The notes: generated from the sequence alone by a model not told the origin. Shown: positions 49,250-58,787, numbered from the stretch's first letter. The stretch: 64,000 nt of DNA from Amycolatopsis suaedae (GCF_004214935.1 NZ_SFCC01000001.1:434001-498000), one strand, 5' to 3'. Made by a program: numbers and translations.

Positions 49250-51892
49250 ATGATCAACGATCCCGCTGCGCGGGTCCTGCTCGCCGATGGCGAGATCGCC
49301 ACGGCGCGGCCGCTGGGCCCTGCCGACGCCGACGCCGTTCGTACGCTGCACGAGCGCCTGAACGAGCGCGACCGGTACTTCCGGTTCTTCGGTTCGGCCC
49401 CCCGCGGGCTCGACGCGCTCGCCCGCCGCATCGCCACCGGGCCGGACGACCGGCGCGCGGCGGTCGGCTGCTTCCTGCACGACGAACTGATCGGCGTGGC
49501 GCACTTCGAGCGCTTCCCGGAGTCCGACGACGCCGAGATCGCGATGGTGGTCGCCGCGGGGGCGCGGCACCGGGGAGTGGCCACGCTGCTGGTGGAGCAC
49601 CTGGTGTCGCTGGCCAGGCAGGCCGGTGTCCGGCGGTTCGTGGCCGAGACGCTCGCCGAGAACGACGCCGTGACCAGCGTCCTCACCCAGCTCGGCCTGC
49701 CGTGGCAGGGCCGTATCGGCGGCCCGGAGCGGGAGTTCACGGTGTCGCTCGACGAGACAGACGGCTACCTCGCCGCCGTGGCCGGCCGGGAGGCGGGCGC
49801 CGACGTGGCGAGCCTGCGGCACCTGTTCCAGCCCGCGTCGGTCGTGGTGGTGGGTGCGGGCCGGGCGCCGACGTCGGTGGGTCACGCCGTGCTGGCCAAC
49901 CTTGTCGACTCGGGATTCTCCGGCGTTCTGCGTGCGGTCAACCCGCACGCCGACAGTGTCCTCGGCGTGCCCTGCTTCCCGTCGGTCGGAGCCCTCGACC
50001 GGGACGTCGAACTGGCGGTCCTGTGCCTGCGAGCCGACCAGTGCGCCGACGCACTCGACGAGTGCGGGCGGCGTGGCGTGCGTGCCGCCGTCGTCGTGTC
50101 CGCCGGGCTCACCGGCAGGCCGGCTGGACGGCGGCTGGTCGAGGTGGCACGCCGGCACGGCATCCGGCTGGTCGGTCCCAACTGCCTGGGGGTCGCCGTC
50201 ACCGCACCCGGTGACGGGATGAACGCGACCTTTCTCCGGGGCGCGGTACCCGCCGGCCGGATCGGGGTGGTCACGCAGTCGGGCGGGGTCGGGATCGCGC
50301 TGGCCGAGGCGCTGCGGGAACTCGGCCTCGGCATGTCGACGCTGGTGTCCACAGGGGACAAGTACGACGTGAGCGGCAACGACCTGCTGCTGTGGTGGGC
50401 CGCCGACACCGAGACCGACATCGCCGTGCTGTATCTGGAGTCGTTCGGCAACCCGCGTAAGTTCAGCCGGTTCGCCCGTTCCCTGGCCCGGACCAAGCCG
50501 GTGGTGGCGGTGCGTTCGGGAGCCAGTGCCGCCGCGGCCGCGGCGGCCCAGTCGCACACCGCGGCCGCCGCGACCCCTGCCGTCACCAGGGACGCGCTCT
50601 ACCGGCAGGCCGGCGTCATCGCCGTCGACAGTGTCGCCGGCCTCGTCGCGGTGGTGGCGGCACTGTCCTGGCAGCCGGTTCCCGCCGGCACCCGGGTCGC
50701 CGTCGTGAGCAATGCCGGGGGAGCCGGCGTGCTCGCGGCCGACGCCGCTGACCGGCTCGGTCTCACGGTGGCCACGCTGTCCGACGCCACCGCTGAGCGT
50801 CTCGCCGGCCTTCTGCCACCAGGCGCCACCACGGTCAACCCGGTCGACACCACGGCGGCTGTCCCGGCGACGGCGTTCGGCGAGGCGTTGCGTGCGGTCG
50901 CGGGCGACGATGGTGTGGACGCCGTGATCGCGGTGACCGTGCCGACGGCGGTCGGCGATCCCGGCGAAGCACTGCCGGAAGCGATTCGACGATCGGCCGC
51001 ACCGGTGCTGGCTGTGCGCCCGGGGCAGCTGGCCAGGGTGGCGCCCCTCGGCGACCCGGACGGCGAGATCGTCGCCCCGTGCTACGACGACCCGGAGTCG
51101 GCCGCGGCGGTGCTCGCCGCGCTCGGGCCGTACGGCGAGTGGCTGGGCGAATCCGCCGTCGCCGCGCCGCGACCGCTGGACATCGAGTCGCGGGCGGTGC
51201 GGACACTGCTCTCCCGGGCCGGCGAAGGCTGGCTGTCGCCGCCCGAACTGGTCGAGTTCGCCGGTCACGCCGGCCTGCCACTGGTCGGGACCCGGTACGT
51301 GAGGGACGACGAGGCGGCTGTGGCCGAGTTCGGCCGCCTCGGTGGCGGGCCGGTGGTCCTCAAGGCCGATGCGGCGGGTGTGCTGCACAAGAATGCCGCG
51401 GGCGGCGTGCTGACCGGCCTCGCGGATGCCGCGGCGTTACGGGAGGGCATGCGGACGCTGCGCGCCAGGTTCGGCCGGTCCCTGCGCGGTGTTGTGCTGC
51501 AACGCCAGGCGCGGTCCGGGCGCGAGCTGCTGATCGGTGTGCGGTCCGACCCTGAGTTCGGGCCACTGCTCGTGTTCGGGCTCGGTGGCGTCGACACCGA
51601 CCTCATCGCCGACCACGTCGCGCGCCTGGCCCCGCTGACCGAGCGCGACGCCGACCGGATGCTGGACGGGCTGCGGTGTTCAGCGGCGCTGTGGGCCTGT
51701 CCGCGGCAGCGTGCCGCTGTCCGGGACCTGCTGCTGCGGGTCAGCTCGCTGGCCGAGTGGTTCCCGGAGCTGGCCGAACTGGACCTCAACCCGATACGCG
51801 TCGACGGCGACCGCTGCCAGGTGCTCGACATCCGTGCCCGGGTGGGCCGGGCGACGGCCCATGATCCGGTGCTACGCAGGCTGCGCCTGTGA
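49250..51892 (+). CDS. fused GNAT acetyltransferase / NDP-forming acyl-CoA synthetase
   Basis: 880 residues. Residues ~15-165 are a GNAT domain (GARHRGVATLLVEHLVSLA). A CoA-binding Rossmann domain follows (VVVVGAGRAPTSVGHAVLANLVDSGFSG; LVGPNCLGV), then the succinyl-CoA-synthetase-like ligase domain (VGRIGVVTQSGGVGIAL-type) and an ATP-grasp C-terminus (PVVLKADAAGVLHKNAAGGV; LVFGLGGVDTDL). Such proteins are either acetate-CoA ligases (ADP-forming) or Pat-type protein lysine acetyltransferases with a degenerate ligase. No histidine was confirmed at the phosphorylation site, so activity is open. It is 13 bp upstream of ackA, in one operon. Confidence 0.83.
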   Translation: MINDPAARVLLADGEIATARPLGPADADAVRTLHERLNERDRYFRFFGSAPRGLDALARRIATGPDDRRAAVGCFLHDELIGVAHFERFPESDDAEIAMVVAAGARHRGVATLLVEHLVSLARQAGVRRFVAETLAENDAVTSVLTQLGLPWQGRIGGPEREFTVSLDETDGYLAAVAGREAGADVASLRHLFQPASVVVVGAGRAPTSVGHAVLANLVDSGFSGVLRAVNPHADSVLGVPCFPSVGALDRDVELAVLCLRADQCADALDECGRRGVRAAVVVSAGLTGRPAGRRLVEVARRHGIRLVGPNCLGVAVTAPGDGMNATFLRGAVPAGRIGVVTQSGGVGIALAEALRELGLGMSTLVSTGDKYDVSGNDLLLWWAADTETDIAVLYLESFGNPRKFSRFARSLARTKPVVAVRSGASAAAAAAAQSHTAAAATPAVTRDALYRQAGVIAVDSVAGLVAVVAALSWQPVPAGTRVAVVSNAGGAGVLAADAADRLGLTVATLSDATAERLAGLLPPGATTVNPVDTTAAVPATAFGEALRAVAGDDGVDAVIAVTVPTAVGDPGEALPEAIRRSAAPVLAVRPGQLARVAPLGDPDGEIVAPCYDDPESAAAVLAALGPYGEWLGESAVAAPRPLDIESRAVRTLLSRAGEGWLSPPELVEFAGHAGLPLVGTRYVRDDEAAVAEFGRLGGGPVVLKADAAGVLHKNAAGGVLTGLADAAALREGMRTLRARFGRSLRGVVLQRQARSGRELLIGVRSDPEFGPLLVFGLGGVDTDLIADHVARLAPLTERDADRMLDGLRCSAALWACPRQRAAVRDLLLRVSSLAEWFPELAELDLNPIRVDGDRCQVLDIRARVGRATAHDPVLRRLRL

Positions 51893-51905
51893 CAAGGGAG
51901 TGACC

Positions 51906-53018
51906 GTGAGAATTCTGACGCTGAACCCGGGTTCGTCCAGCTTGAAGGCCGCGCTGGTCGACGACGGCAGGGCGGTCGGCTGGCAGGCGTGGACCGTGGA
52001 CGACCTGTCCGGGCACACCCGGGCGGTGGCCGAGGCGCTGAGCCGGTGGCCGGCCGTCGACGCGGTCGCGCTCCGGTTCGTGCACGGCGGTTCCCGGACG
52101 GGCCCTGCCCCGGTCGATGACGCGCTGCTGACCGCGCTCGAACGACTGGCGCCACTCGCACCGCTGCATCAACCGGTGTCGCTGAGTATCGCCGGGGCGG
52201 TGCGTGCGACCCGGCCGGACCTCCCACTGGTGGCGAGTTTTGACACCGCGTTCCACAGTGGACTGCCCGAGGCCGCGGCTCGCTATCCGCTGCCGCGGTC
52301 GTGGACCCGGCAGAACCGCCTGCGCCGCTACGGTTTCCATGGCCTTTCTTGCCAGTACGCGGTCCGCCGCACGGCGGAGCTGCTCGACCGGCCGGTGCGG
52401 CGACTGCGTGTGGTGGTGTGCCACGTCGGAGCCGGCGTCTCGGTCACCGCGGTCCGGTCAGGCCAGAGCGCGGACACCAGTATGGGATTCACCGCACTGG
52501 AGGGGGCGGTGATGGCGACCCGGTCCGGCTCGGTGGACCCGGGCCTGCTGCTGCACCTGTTGCGCACCGAACCGATGACCCCGGACGAGCTGGCCGACAC
52601 CCTGTGGCACCGCTCCGGGCTCGCCGGCATGAGTGGCACCAGCGGTGATCTGCGTGCGGTGCTGGCGGCGGCCCGCGGCGGTGACGACGACGCGCGGACG
52701 GCGTTGGACGTGTACCTGCACCGGCTGCGCAGGGAGATCGGCGCGGTGGCGATGAGCCTCGACCATCTGGACGCGGTGGTGTTCACCGGTGGCGTCGCAC
52801 AGCACCAGCCCGAAGTGATCGCCACGGTGGTGGACGGGCTCGGTGCGCTCGGGCTCCACCCATCGGTGGCAGGGCCCGCGCTGGGCGACCGGCTGATCAG
52901 CCCGCCCGGCGCGGCGGTGCCGGTGCTGATCGTGATCCCGCGAGAAGACCTCGAACTGGCCCGCGAGGCTGAACTCCTCTGTGGACAGATGCCAGGCGCA
53001 TGTGGCCGGGTGTCGTGA
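51906..53018 (+). CDS. ackA: acetate kinase
   Basis: 370 residues, somewhat shorter than the usual ~400. The motifs ILTLNPGSSSLKAALVDDG, VASFDTAFHSGLPEAA, RYGFHGLSCQYAV and TSMGFTALEGAVMATRSGSVDPG are all present. It converts acetyl phosphate and ADP to acetate and ATP, completing the phosphoketolase branch. The second of two in-frame GTGs is chosen, because agggag is 5 nt upstream of it. The stop codon lies inside the left arm of palindrome C. Confidence 0.92.
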   Translation: MRILTLNPGSSSLKAALVDDGRAVGWQAWTVDDLSGHTRAVAEALSRWPAVDAVALRFVHGGSRTGPAPVDDALLTALERLAPLAPLHQPVSLSIAGAVRATRPDLPLVASFDTAFHSGLPEAAARYPLPRSWTRQNRLRRYGFHGLSCQYAVRRTAELLDRPVRRLRVVVCHVGAGVSVTAVRSGQSADTSMGFTALEGAVMATRSGSVDPGLLLHLLRTEPMTPDELADTLWHRSGLAGMSGTSGDLRAVLAAARGGDDDARTALDVYLHRLRREIGAVAMSLDHLDAVVFTGGVAQHQPEVIATVVDGLGALGLHPSVAGPALGDRLISPPGAAVPVLIVIPREDLELAREAELLCGQMPGACGRVS

Positions 53019-53062
53019 AGGCCACCTTCACCACGTCAGACGTGGTGAAGGTGGCCTTCACG
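53014..53062. terminator. palindrome C (family of four)
   Basis: A perfect 22-bp stem with a 5-nt loop (TCAGA). The TGA of ackA is within the 5' arm. It lies between convergent ackA and the DoxX gene, so it can terminate both. Confidence 0.8.
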
Positions 53063-53096
53063 CGCTCTGGAGAACTAGGCCGCACGACGCGCGGCC

Positions 53097-53663
53097 TCAC
53101 ACCAGCCAGCGCTGCTGTCGTACCAGGGGAAGGCCGGCCCACAGGCGTCCGAGCCCCCACGTGTTGCCCGCGTGGACGGCCGCCAGCGCGATCAGTACGA
53201 GGGCGTAGATGACGTGGTACTCGATCAGCGGATTGGTGGACATCGTGGGCTCGCCACCGTTGGTCACGCGGTCCAGCGGCCATTCGGCAACCCACATCAG
53301 CAGCATCATGATGGTGCCGGTGACGGCGGCCAGGCGCAGACCGATGCCCAGGGTGACGGCGACGCCGATGCCCAGCAGCCCGGCCATGAACAGCCAGTCG
53401 GCCCAGGCGGCGCCCGCCCACGAGCGCAGGGTCTCCGCGAACGGCCCGACGTCGACCCGGCTGAGGAATCCCCGGGTGGGCGAGCCGCCGTTGATCCAGG
53501 CGTTCTGCGAGCTCGTGGCGTAACCGAGCCCGAACGCCTTGTCGGCGAACGCCCACAGGAACAGCAGGCCGGTGGCGATCCGCAGCACGGCTGTCGCGGG
53601 CCCGGCGAAAGCGGACTGCTTCGAGTCCGGACGAACTTCGGCTGACGTGTCCTGTGTGGACAT
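53097..53663 (-). CDS. DoxX-like membrane protein
   Basis: 188 residues with four hydrophobic helices (AVLRIATGLLFLWAFADKAFGLGY; WLFMAGLLGIGVAVTLGIGL; VTGTIMMLLMWVAEW; VIYALVLIALAAVHAG). This fits the DoxX/DoxD-type quinol-linked family. The ATG with a near-perfect aaggagg is chosen over an in-frame ATG 27 nt upstream. A DosR-like box precedes it. It may be a redox membrane protein; the substrate is unknown. Confidence 0.75.
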   Translation of the reverse strand: MSTQDTSAEVRPDSKQSAFAGPATAVLRIATGLLFLWAFADKAFGLGYATSSQNAWINGGSPTRGFLSRVDVGPFAETLRSWAGAAWADWLFMAGLLGIGVAVTLGIGLRLAAVTGTIMMLLMWVAEWPLDRVTNGGEPTMSTNPLIEYHVIYALVLIALAAVHAGNTWGLGRLWAGLPLVRQQRWLV

Positions 53664-53719
53664 TTTTCCTCCTTCTTTCGGGTATGCCAAGTGTGTCGCC
53701 GGCAGCGTGGCGGGAGCAG

Positions 53720-53733
53720 GGGCCGAAGGTCAC
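53720..53733 (-). promoter_or_regulatory. DosR-like box 10
   Basis: GGGCCG-AA-GGTCAC (plus strand), 56 bp before the DoxX-like gene start. Confidence 0.55.
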
Positions 53734-53775
53734 CGGCGACGGTGACAGAGGGCAGCCCCGCCGGGTGACCCGGAC

Positions 53776-53826
53776 GCGGGAAGGCCACCTTCATCCCGCG
53801 GGACGGGATGAAGGTGGCCTTCTCGC
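53776..53826. terminator. palindrome D (family of four)
   Basis: A 23-bp stem with a single wobble pair and a 5-nt loop (CGGGA). It lies 11 bp past the stop of the alcohol dehydrogenase gene, at the 3' end of the gap-usp-adh operon. Confidence 0.8.
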
Positions 53827-53837
53827 GCTTGGGGCGA

Positions 53838-54878
53838 TCAGGTACGGAACAACGCGACCTTCAGGGCGTCGCTCTCCTGGGGACGGGCGAACACGTCGTA
53901 GGCCTCGTCCATCTCGTCGAGCGCGAACCTGTGGGTGACGAGCCCGGAGGTGTCCAGGCGCCCCGCCGCCAGCATCCGCAGCAACAGTGGGGTGCTCGAG
54001 GTGTCCACCAGCCCGGTGGTGATCGTGATGTTGCGGATCCACAGGTCTTCCAGGTGCAGCGTCGCCGGCTGTCCGTGGACACCGACGTTGGCCACGTGTC
54101 CGCCGGGGCGCACCAGCCGGGTGCACAGCTCGAAGGTCTCCGGGATCCCGACCGCCTCGATGGCGACGTCGGCGCCGAGGCCACCGGTCAGCTCGGCCAC
54201 CGCGACCTCGGGGTCCTCGTCGGGCCGGAGCAGGACGTCGGCACCGAACTCCTTGGCGGCCGAGAGCCGGGCGGGCTCCCTGTCGATCACCACCACGGTG
54301 GTCGGGCTGAACAGCCTGGAGGTCGTGATGGCCGCCAGGCCGATCGGCCCCGCACCGACGATGACGACCGTGTCCCCGGGCTGGACCCGCCCGTTGCGCG
54401 CACCGACCTCGTAGGAGGTCGGCATGATGTCGGCCAGCGACAGCGCCGCCTCGTCGGTGACCTGCTCCGGCAGCGGATGCGTGGAGGTGTCGGCGAACGG
54501 GATCCTGGCCAGCTCGGCCTGGACGCCGTCGATCCGGTGGCCGAGAACCCAGCCCCCGCCGCCACGACACTGACCGTAGGTCGCGGTGCGGCAGTACGAG
54601 CAACGACCGCAGGAGCTGATGCAGGAGATCAGCACCCGGTCACCCGGCCTGCGGCCGGTCACCGCCGAGCCGGTCGCCACGACGGTGCCCACGGCCTCGT
54701 GGCCGAGAATCCGGCCGCGTTCGACAGTCGGAACGTCACCCTTGAGGATGTGCAGATCGGTCCCGCAGATGGTGACCGCGTCGATCCGGACGATCGCGTC
54801 CGTGTCGTCGACGAGGCCGGGGTCAGGATGGTCGGTCCACGCGCGGCGCCCGGGACCGTCGTACACCAGTGCCTTCAC
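53838..54878 (-). CDS. zinc-dependent alcohol dehydrogenase
   Basis: 346 residues, medium-chain dehydrogenase. The catalytic-zinc residues are CGTDLH and GHEAVGTV; the structural-zinc cysteines are CGRCSYCRTATYGQC; the NAD-binding motif is VVIVGAGPIGLAA. It resembles the sorbitol/threonine-dehydrogenase-like alcohol dehydrogenases. It probably recycles NADH by reducing an aldehyde under low oxygen. It is coupled to the preceding USP by a 4-nt overlap. Confidence 0.85.
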   Translation of the reverse strand: MKALVYDGPGRRAWTDHPDPGLVDDTDAIVRIDAVTICGTDLHILKGDVPTVERGRILGHEAVGTVVATGSAVTGRRPGDRVLISCISSCGRCSYCRTATYGQCRGGGGWVLGHRIDGVQAELARIPFADTSTHPLPEQVTDEAALSLADIMPTSYEVGARNGRVQPGDTVVIVGAGPIGLAAITTSRLFSPTTVVVIDREPARLSAAKEFGADVLLRPDEDPEVAVAELTGGLGADVAIEAVGIPETFELCTRLVRPGGHVANVGVHGQPATLHLEDLWIRNITITTGLVDTSSTPLLLRMLAAGRLDTSGLVTHRFALDEMDEAYDVFARPQESDALKVALFRT

Positions 54879-55357
54879 GATACGTCCTCTCCTCGCTGTG
54901 CCGGTTGTCCGGCGAGTTCGGCGGGGATCACCACGACGGGGCAGGGGCTGTGGCGCACGCAGTCGGCCGCGACACTGCCCAGCAGCACCTCCGCCAGCCT
55001 GCTCTGCCCGTGGCTGCCGACGACCAGCAGGTCACCGCCGCGGACCGCCTTCACCAGCTCGGTGGCGGCATCGCCCTCGATGACGGTCTCGACGACCACG
55101 ACGTCACCGAGGCGTTCCTGCTCGACCAACCCGTGCAGGTACCGCCGCAGCTCGTTCTCGCCGGAGACCGGCACCCGCCCGTGCGGCTGGAACGTGAACG
55201 ACGTTCCCGGCAACAGGTAGTCACCGGTGTGCACGGTGATCGCGTTCACCTTCCCTCCGTGTATCGCCGCCTCGGCTGTCGCCCACCGCAACGCCGAGCG
55301 GCTGGCGGCGGACCCGTCGACCCCGACGACGATTCGCCGGGCCATGTCTTCCTCCAT
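54875..55357 (-). CDS. universal stress protein, single UspA domain
   Basis: 160 residues; one domain only, unlike the other five USPs here. It has RIVVGVDGSAASRSALRWA and the ATP loop VVGSHGQSRLAEVLLGSVAADCV. Two starts are possible: this ATG (aaggag 6 nt upstream) or an ATG four codons later, with ggagg 5 nt upstream; the latter matches the usual USP N-terminus better. Middle gene of the gap-usp-adh operon. Confidence 0.83.
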   Translation of the reverse strand: MEEDMARRIVVGVDGSAASRSALRWATAEAAIHGGKVNAITVHTGDYLLPGTSFTFQPHGRVPVSGENELRRYLHGLVEQERLGDVVVVETVIEGDAATELVKAVRGGDLLVVGSHGQSRLAEVLLGSVAADCVRHSPCPVVVIPAELAGQPAQRGEDVS

Positions 55358-55378
55358 CGTGTTCTCCTTCTCGGTCCT

Positions 55379-56386
55379 TCACAGCTGCCGGGCGATCAGC
55401 TCGACCAGGTCGAGCGTGCGCTGGGCATAGCCCCATTCGTTGTCGTACCAACCGAACACCTTCACCAGGTGGTCCTCGGCGGTGGTGAGACTCGCGTCGA
55501 AGACGCAGGACGCCGGATCACCGATGACGTCGCGGGAGACAAGGGGAGCTTCGGTGTAGCGGAGGATCCCCTTGAGACTTCCTTCAGCGGCCTCGGCGAA
55601 CACCTCGTTGACCTGGTGGGCCGTCACCCGGGTGCCGAGCTGGACGGTGAGGTCGGTCAGCGAACCGTCCTCGACCGGGACCCGCACCGCGACCCCGTCG
55701 AGCTTGCCGGCCAGGGCGGGGATGACCTCGCCGATGGCCCGGGCGGCGCCGGTGCTGGTCGGGATCATGTTGACCGCCGCCGATCGCGCCCGGCGCAGAT
55801 CCTTGTGTGGGCCGTCCAAAAGGGACTGGTCGTTGGTGTAGCTGTGGATCGTGGTCATCAGGCCGTGGCGGACGCCGAACGCCTGGTGCAGGACGTTCAC
55901 CATCGGAGCCACGCAGTTGGTGGTGCAGGACGCGTTCGACACCACGTGGTGGGTCGCCGGGTCGTAACCGGAGTCGTTGACGCCGAGCACGATGGTCGCG
56001 TCGACGTTCTTGCCGGGGGCGGAGACGATGACCTTCCGCGCGCCCGCGTCGAGGTGCGCCGCCGCGGCGTCCCTGCTGCGAAACCGTCCGGTGGCCTCGA
56101 TCACCACGTCGGCGCCGAGCGCTCGCCACGGGAGGCCGGCCGGATCGGGCGAGTTGATCACCTCCACCCGCTGGCCGCCGACGTTGATCGTGCTGTTCCT
56201 CACGTCGACGGGCACGGTCAGCCGGCCGTAGGTCGAGTCGTACTCCAGCAGGTGCGCGAGGGTGGCGGCCGGGGCGATGTCGTTGACGCCCACGACCTCG
56301 ATGCGCCGTTCGGGCTGGGCCAGCACCCCCCGGAGGAGGTCCCTGCCGATCCTGCCGAATCCGTTGATACCGATCTTCGTCGTCAT
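55379..56386 (-). CDS. gap: glyceraldehyde-3-phosphate dehydrogenase
   Basis: 335 residues. NAD-binding KIGINGFGRIGRDLLRG, catalytic Cys154 in SNASCTTNCVAP, and the C-terminal WYDNEWGYAQRTLDLV are all present. Frame extensions upstream lack coding character. It is probably a second, hypoxia-induced GAPDH, because it is in an operon with a USP and an alcohol dehydrogenase instead of with pgk/tpi. Confidence 0.92.
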   Translation of the reverse strand: MTTKIGINGFGRIGRDLLRGVLAQPERRIEVVGVNDIAPAATLAHLLEYDSTYGRLTVPVDVRNSTINVGGQRVEVINSPDPAGLPWRALGADVVIEATGRFRSRDAAAAHLDAGARKVIVSAPGKNVDATIVLGVNDSGYDPATHHVVSNASCTTNCVAPMVNVLHQAFGVRHGLMTTIHSYTNDQSLLDGPHKDLRRARSAAVNMIPTSTGAARAIGEVIPALAGKLDGVAVRVPVEDGSLTDLTVQLGTRVTAHQVNEVFAEAAEGSLKGILRYTEAPLVSRDVIGDPASCVFDASLTTAEDHLVKVFGWYDNEWGYAQRTLDLVELIARQL

Positions 56387-56470
56387 CGCCGCTCCTGGTT
56401 CACTGGCCTGGGAATCCGATGCTCGTCGCGCCGCGGCGACGGTTGCCAGAGCAGGAGTTCCCGGCACGGT

Positions 56471-56484
56471 GGGACCAAGGACCG
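56471..56484. promoter_or_regulatory. DosR-like box 11
   Basis: GGGACC-AA-GGACCG: left half perfect, right half 4 of 6. It lies 84 bp before gap (minus) and 109 bp before the alcohol dehydrogenase gene (plus). Confidence 0.5.
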
Positions 56485-56593
56485 CTGTTGCCGTGGCACC
56501 GAGCGAATGGTGTCGAACGGCCCTACCGCCGCAGGGTGATGCCGGTGACGGTGGGGCGGTGCGGTCACCGACCGCGTGGAGAGGAGCACGGGG

Positions 56594-57598
56594 ATGCTTG
56601 CGTGGCGCGTCGACAAGCCCGGGCCGGTGGCCACCGGCCCGCTGGTGCCGCACGACGATCCGGTGCCGGAGCCCGGCGATGGTGAGGTGCTGGTACGTGT
56701 GCTCGCCAGTGGGGTGTGCCGCACCGATCTGCATGTCGCCGAGGGCGATCTCGCGGTGCGCCGTCGCGGGGTCGTTCCCGGGCACGAGGTGGTGGGCCAG
56801 GTGGTCGCGGTCGGGGACGGCGATCCGGCGGGGTTCGGACCGGGTGACCGCGTGGGAATCGCCTGGCTGCGAGGGACCTGTGGAGAGTGCCACTACTGCG
56901 CGCGGGGGACGGAGAACCTCTGCCCCCGGTCGCGCTACACCGGCTGGGACGCCGACGGCGGGTACTCGGAGTACGCGGTGGTGCCGGCGGCGTACGCGCA
57001 TCCGCTGCCGTCCGGGTACGCCGACCGTGAGCTGGCGCCACTGCTGTGTGCCGGGGTGATCGGCTACCGCGCCCTGATGCGGGCTGAGTTGCCGCGCGGC
57101 GGCCGGCTCGGCATCTACGGTTTCGGGGCGAGCGCGCACCTGGCGGCGCAGGTCGCGCTCGCCCGTGGCGCCACCGTCCACGTGATGACGCGGAGTACGG
57201 CGGCCAGGCGGCTCGCGCTGGAGTTGGGTGCCTGCTCGGCCGGGGCGGCCGCGGATCCCCCGCCGGAGCCACTGGACTCGGCGATCCTGTTCGCGCCCGC
57301 CGGCGAGCTGGTACCACCCGCGCTCGCCGCGCTCGACCGGGGCGGCACGTTGTCGATCGCGGGAATCCACCTCAGCGACATCCCGCCGCTGAACTACCAG
57401 GCACACCTGTTCCAGGAGCGCCAGGTCCGCAGCGTGACGGCGAACACCCGGTCCGATGCCAGGGAGTTCCTCGCCTTCGCCGGCGAGCACCACATCGAGG
57501 TGCACACCACCGAATACCCATTGGAGCAGGCCGACCGGGCGCTGACGGACCTGGCCGCGGATCGGGTCGACGGCGCGGCCGTGCTGGTTCCGCGTTGA
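56594..57598 (+). CDS. adhA: zinc-dependent alcohol dehydrogenase (AdhA-like)
   Basis: 334 residues. Catalytic zinc: [16 protein letters not shown]; structural zinc: [16 protein letters not shown]; nucleotide binding: [17 protein letters not shown] (a variant GxGxxxH loop). The pattern, including [16 protein letters not shown], matches mycobacterial AdhA-type enzymes. ATG with gaggag 7 nt upstream. It is divergent from gap across box 11 and convergent with the hibernation factor gene. Confidence 0.85.
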   Translation: MLAWRVDKPGPVATGPLVPHDDPVPEPGDGEVLVRVLASGVCRTDLHVAEGDLAVRRRGVVPGHEVVGQVVAVGDGDPAGFGPGDRVGIAWLRGTCGECHYCARGTENLCPRSRYTGWDADGGYSEYAVVPAAYAHPLPSGYADRELAPLLCAGVIGYRALMRAELPRGGRLGIYGFGASAHLAAQVALARGATVHVMTRSTAARRLALELGACSAGAAADPPPEPLDSAILFAPAGELVPPALAALDRGGTLSIAGIHLSDIPPLNYQAHLFQERQVRSVTANTRSDAREFLAFAGEHHIEVHTTEYPLEQADRALTDLAADRVDGAAVLVPR

Positions 57599-57625
57599 CA
57601 GCGGCGCCCGGTCGGGCCGGATCGG

Positions 57626-58384
57626 TCACACCGCCGGGGTGATGAGACCGTAGTGGCCGTCGTAGCGGTGATAGAGCGCGCTTGCCCGGCCCAGGTCGGC
57701 ATCGAGGAAGAACTGGAACGGCAGCCCGGTGAGGTTCAGCCGGTCGACCGCCTCCCCGGTGCTGAGCGTCGGGGCAGGCTGCGGGCTGATCGTCACCGGC
57801 AGGTGGTGTGACGCTAGCCGTTCCGCGGGCGTCGCGGCCGCCTGGGCGAGCCGCAGTCCGGTCGGGCCGGATCGGTAGACGACGCTGTCGTGCCCGGAAC
57901 CGGATTCGGTGAACAAGTGGAAGCCGTGGTCGAGCAGCAGCATCTCCTCGACGGCGTCGTCGACGGTGGCTGTGGCGAGGGTGTAGGACTTCCGCCGCAC
58001 GATCCGGCGCTCCTCGACCGGCCGGGGATCGCGATGTGGCCGGTCCTGTGGCTGCTCACCGGACCGCCGCCGGAACCGGCCGAGCTGCTCCAGCTGCCTG
58101 TGCAGCCGTGCTTCGAGGCGGTCGACGGCCTCCCTGGGCTCGGCCGCGGCGACCTCCGCACGCACGATCCTGCCGTTGACGTCGAGACTTCCCCGCGCCA
58201 CCACGGGAAGTGGTGAGGCGTGGCTCGCGAGGGTCAGCCGCACGCGGACGTCGAGCACCGGGCGATGAGTGAACCGGGTGAGCTTGCCGATCTTCCGGCG
58301 CGCGTATCCGGCCAGATCCGACGGTAACCCGTCTTGAACGGAGGTCCGGATCACCGGCGCGGGGGAAACGGTGTGCTGGGCCAT
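57626..58384 (-). CDS. hpf: ribosome hibernation promoting factor, long form
   Basis: 252 residues. The N-terminal part (~10-105) fits the S30AE fold (RKIGKLTRFTHRPVLDVRVRLT; EAVDRLEARLHRQLEQL). Two C-terminal S30AE-type tail domains follow: RKSYTLATATVDDAVEEMLLLDHGFHLFTE, and after ~190 LTGLPFQFFLDADLGRASALYHRYDGHYGLI. Mycobacterial Rv0079, a DosR target, is the likely counterpart. It should bind the 30S subunit and inactivate ribosomes during dormancy. Downstream of the DUF1876 gene, probably in one operon. Confidence 0.8.
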   Translation of the reverse strand: MAQHTVSPAPVIRTSVQDGLPSDLAGYARRKIGKLTRFTHRPVLDVRVRLTLASHASPLPVVARGSLDVNGRIVRAEVAAAEPREAVDRLEARLHRQLEQLGRFRRRSGEQPQDRPHRDPRPVEERRIVRRKSYTLATATVDDAVEEMLLLDHGFHLFTESGSGHDSVVYRSGPTGLRLAQAAATPAERLASHHLPVTISPQPAPTLSTGEAVDRLNLTGLPFQFFLDADLGRASALYHRYDGHYGLITPAV

Positions 58385-58422
58385 CAGGCACCTTTCGTTG
58401 AGCAGGCCGGCGGGGTGCCGGC

Positions 58423-58689
58423 CTAGTGGGCGAGCCGCACTTGTTCGTGGGTGACACCGCCGATGTCCTCGGCGGCCACGTCCAGCAGCTGGTGGGCGAG
58501 ATCGGCCAGTGCCCGCGAGACCGCCAGTTCGTCCCCGATCTCGGGTACGTTCGCGTCCCGCGGATTCAGCCTGGCCAGCCCGGTGCCGGTCAGCCCTGCC
58601 GCGTCCGGGTTACGCAACCTGGCCTCCGCCCGGGTGCGCTGCTCGTGCTCGTCGATGAAGATCTCGACCGTCCATCGCTTCTGCCGCAT
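58423..58689 (-). CDS. DUF1876 protein (Rv1738/Rv2632c-like)
   Basis: 88 residues: [22 protein letters not shown] then [33 protein letters not shown]. This is the DUF1876 family, whose M. tuberculosis member Rv1738 is among the most strongly DosR-induced genes and structurally resembles hibernation factors. ATG with aggag 7 nt upstream; the longer frame has no coding character. It lies 38 bp upstream of hpf, supporting a joint role on ribosomes. Confidence 0.87.
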   Translation of the reverse strand: MRQKRWTVEIFIDEHEQRTRAEARLRNPDAAGLTGTGLARLNPRDANVPEIGDELAVSRALADLAHQLLDVAAEDIGGVTHEQVRLAH

Positions 58690-58787
58690 GGCGATTCTCC
58701 TGTCCCGCGAGCCGGATCGGCCGGCCGCCGTGGGTTCAGCCTCCGCGTGCGGCGGACGGGTGACGAGAGAGCAAGGTCCCGGGAATG

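Noticed and set aside
58774..58785. AAGGTCCCGGGA next to box 12
   Set aside because: Symmetric, but half-sites are in the wrong order and spacing for a DosR box.
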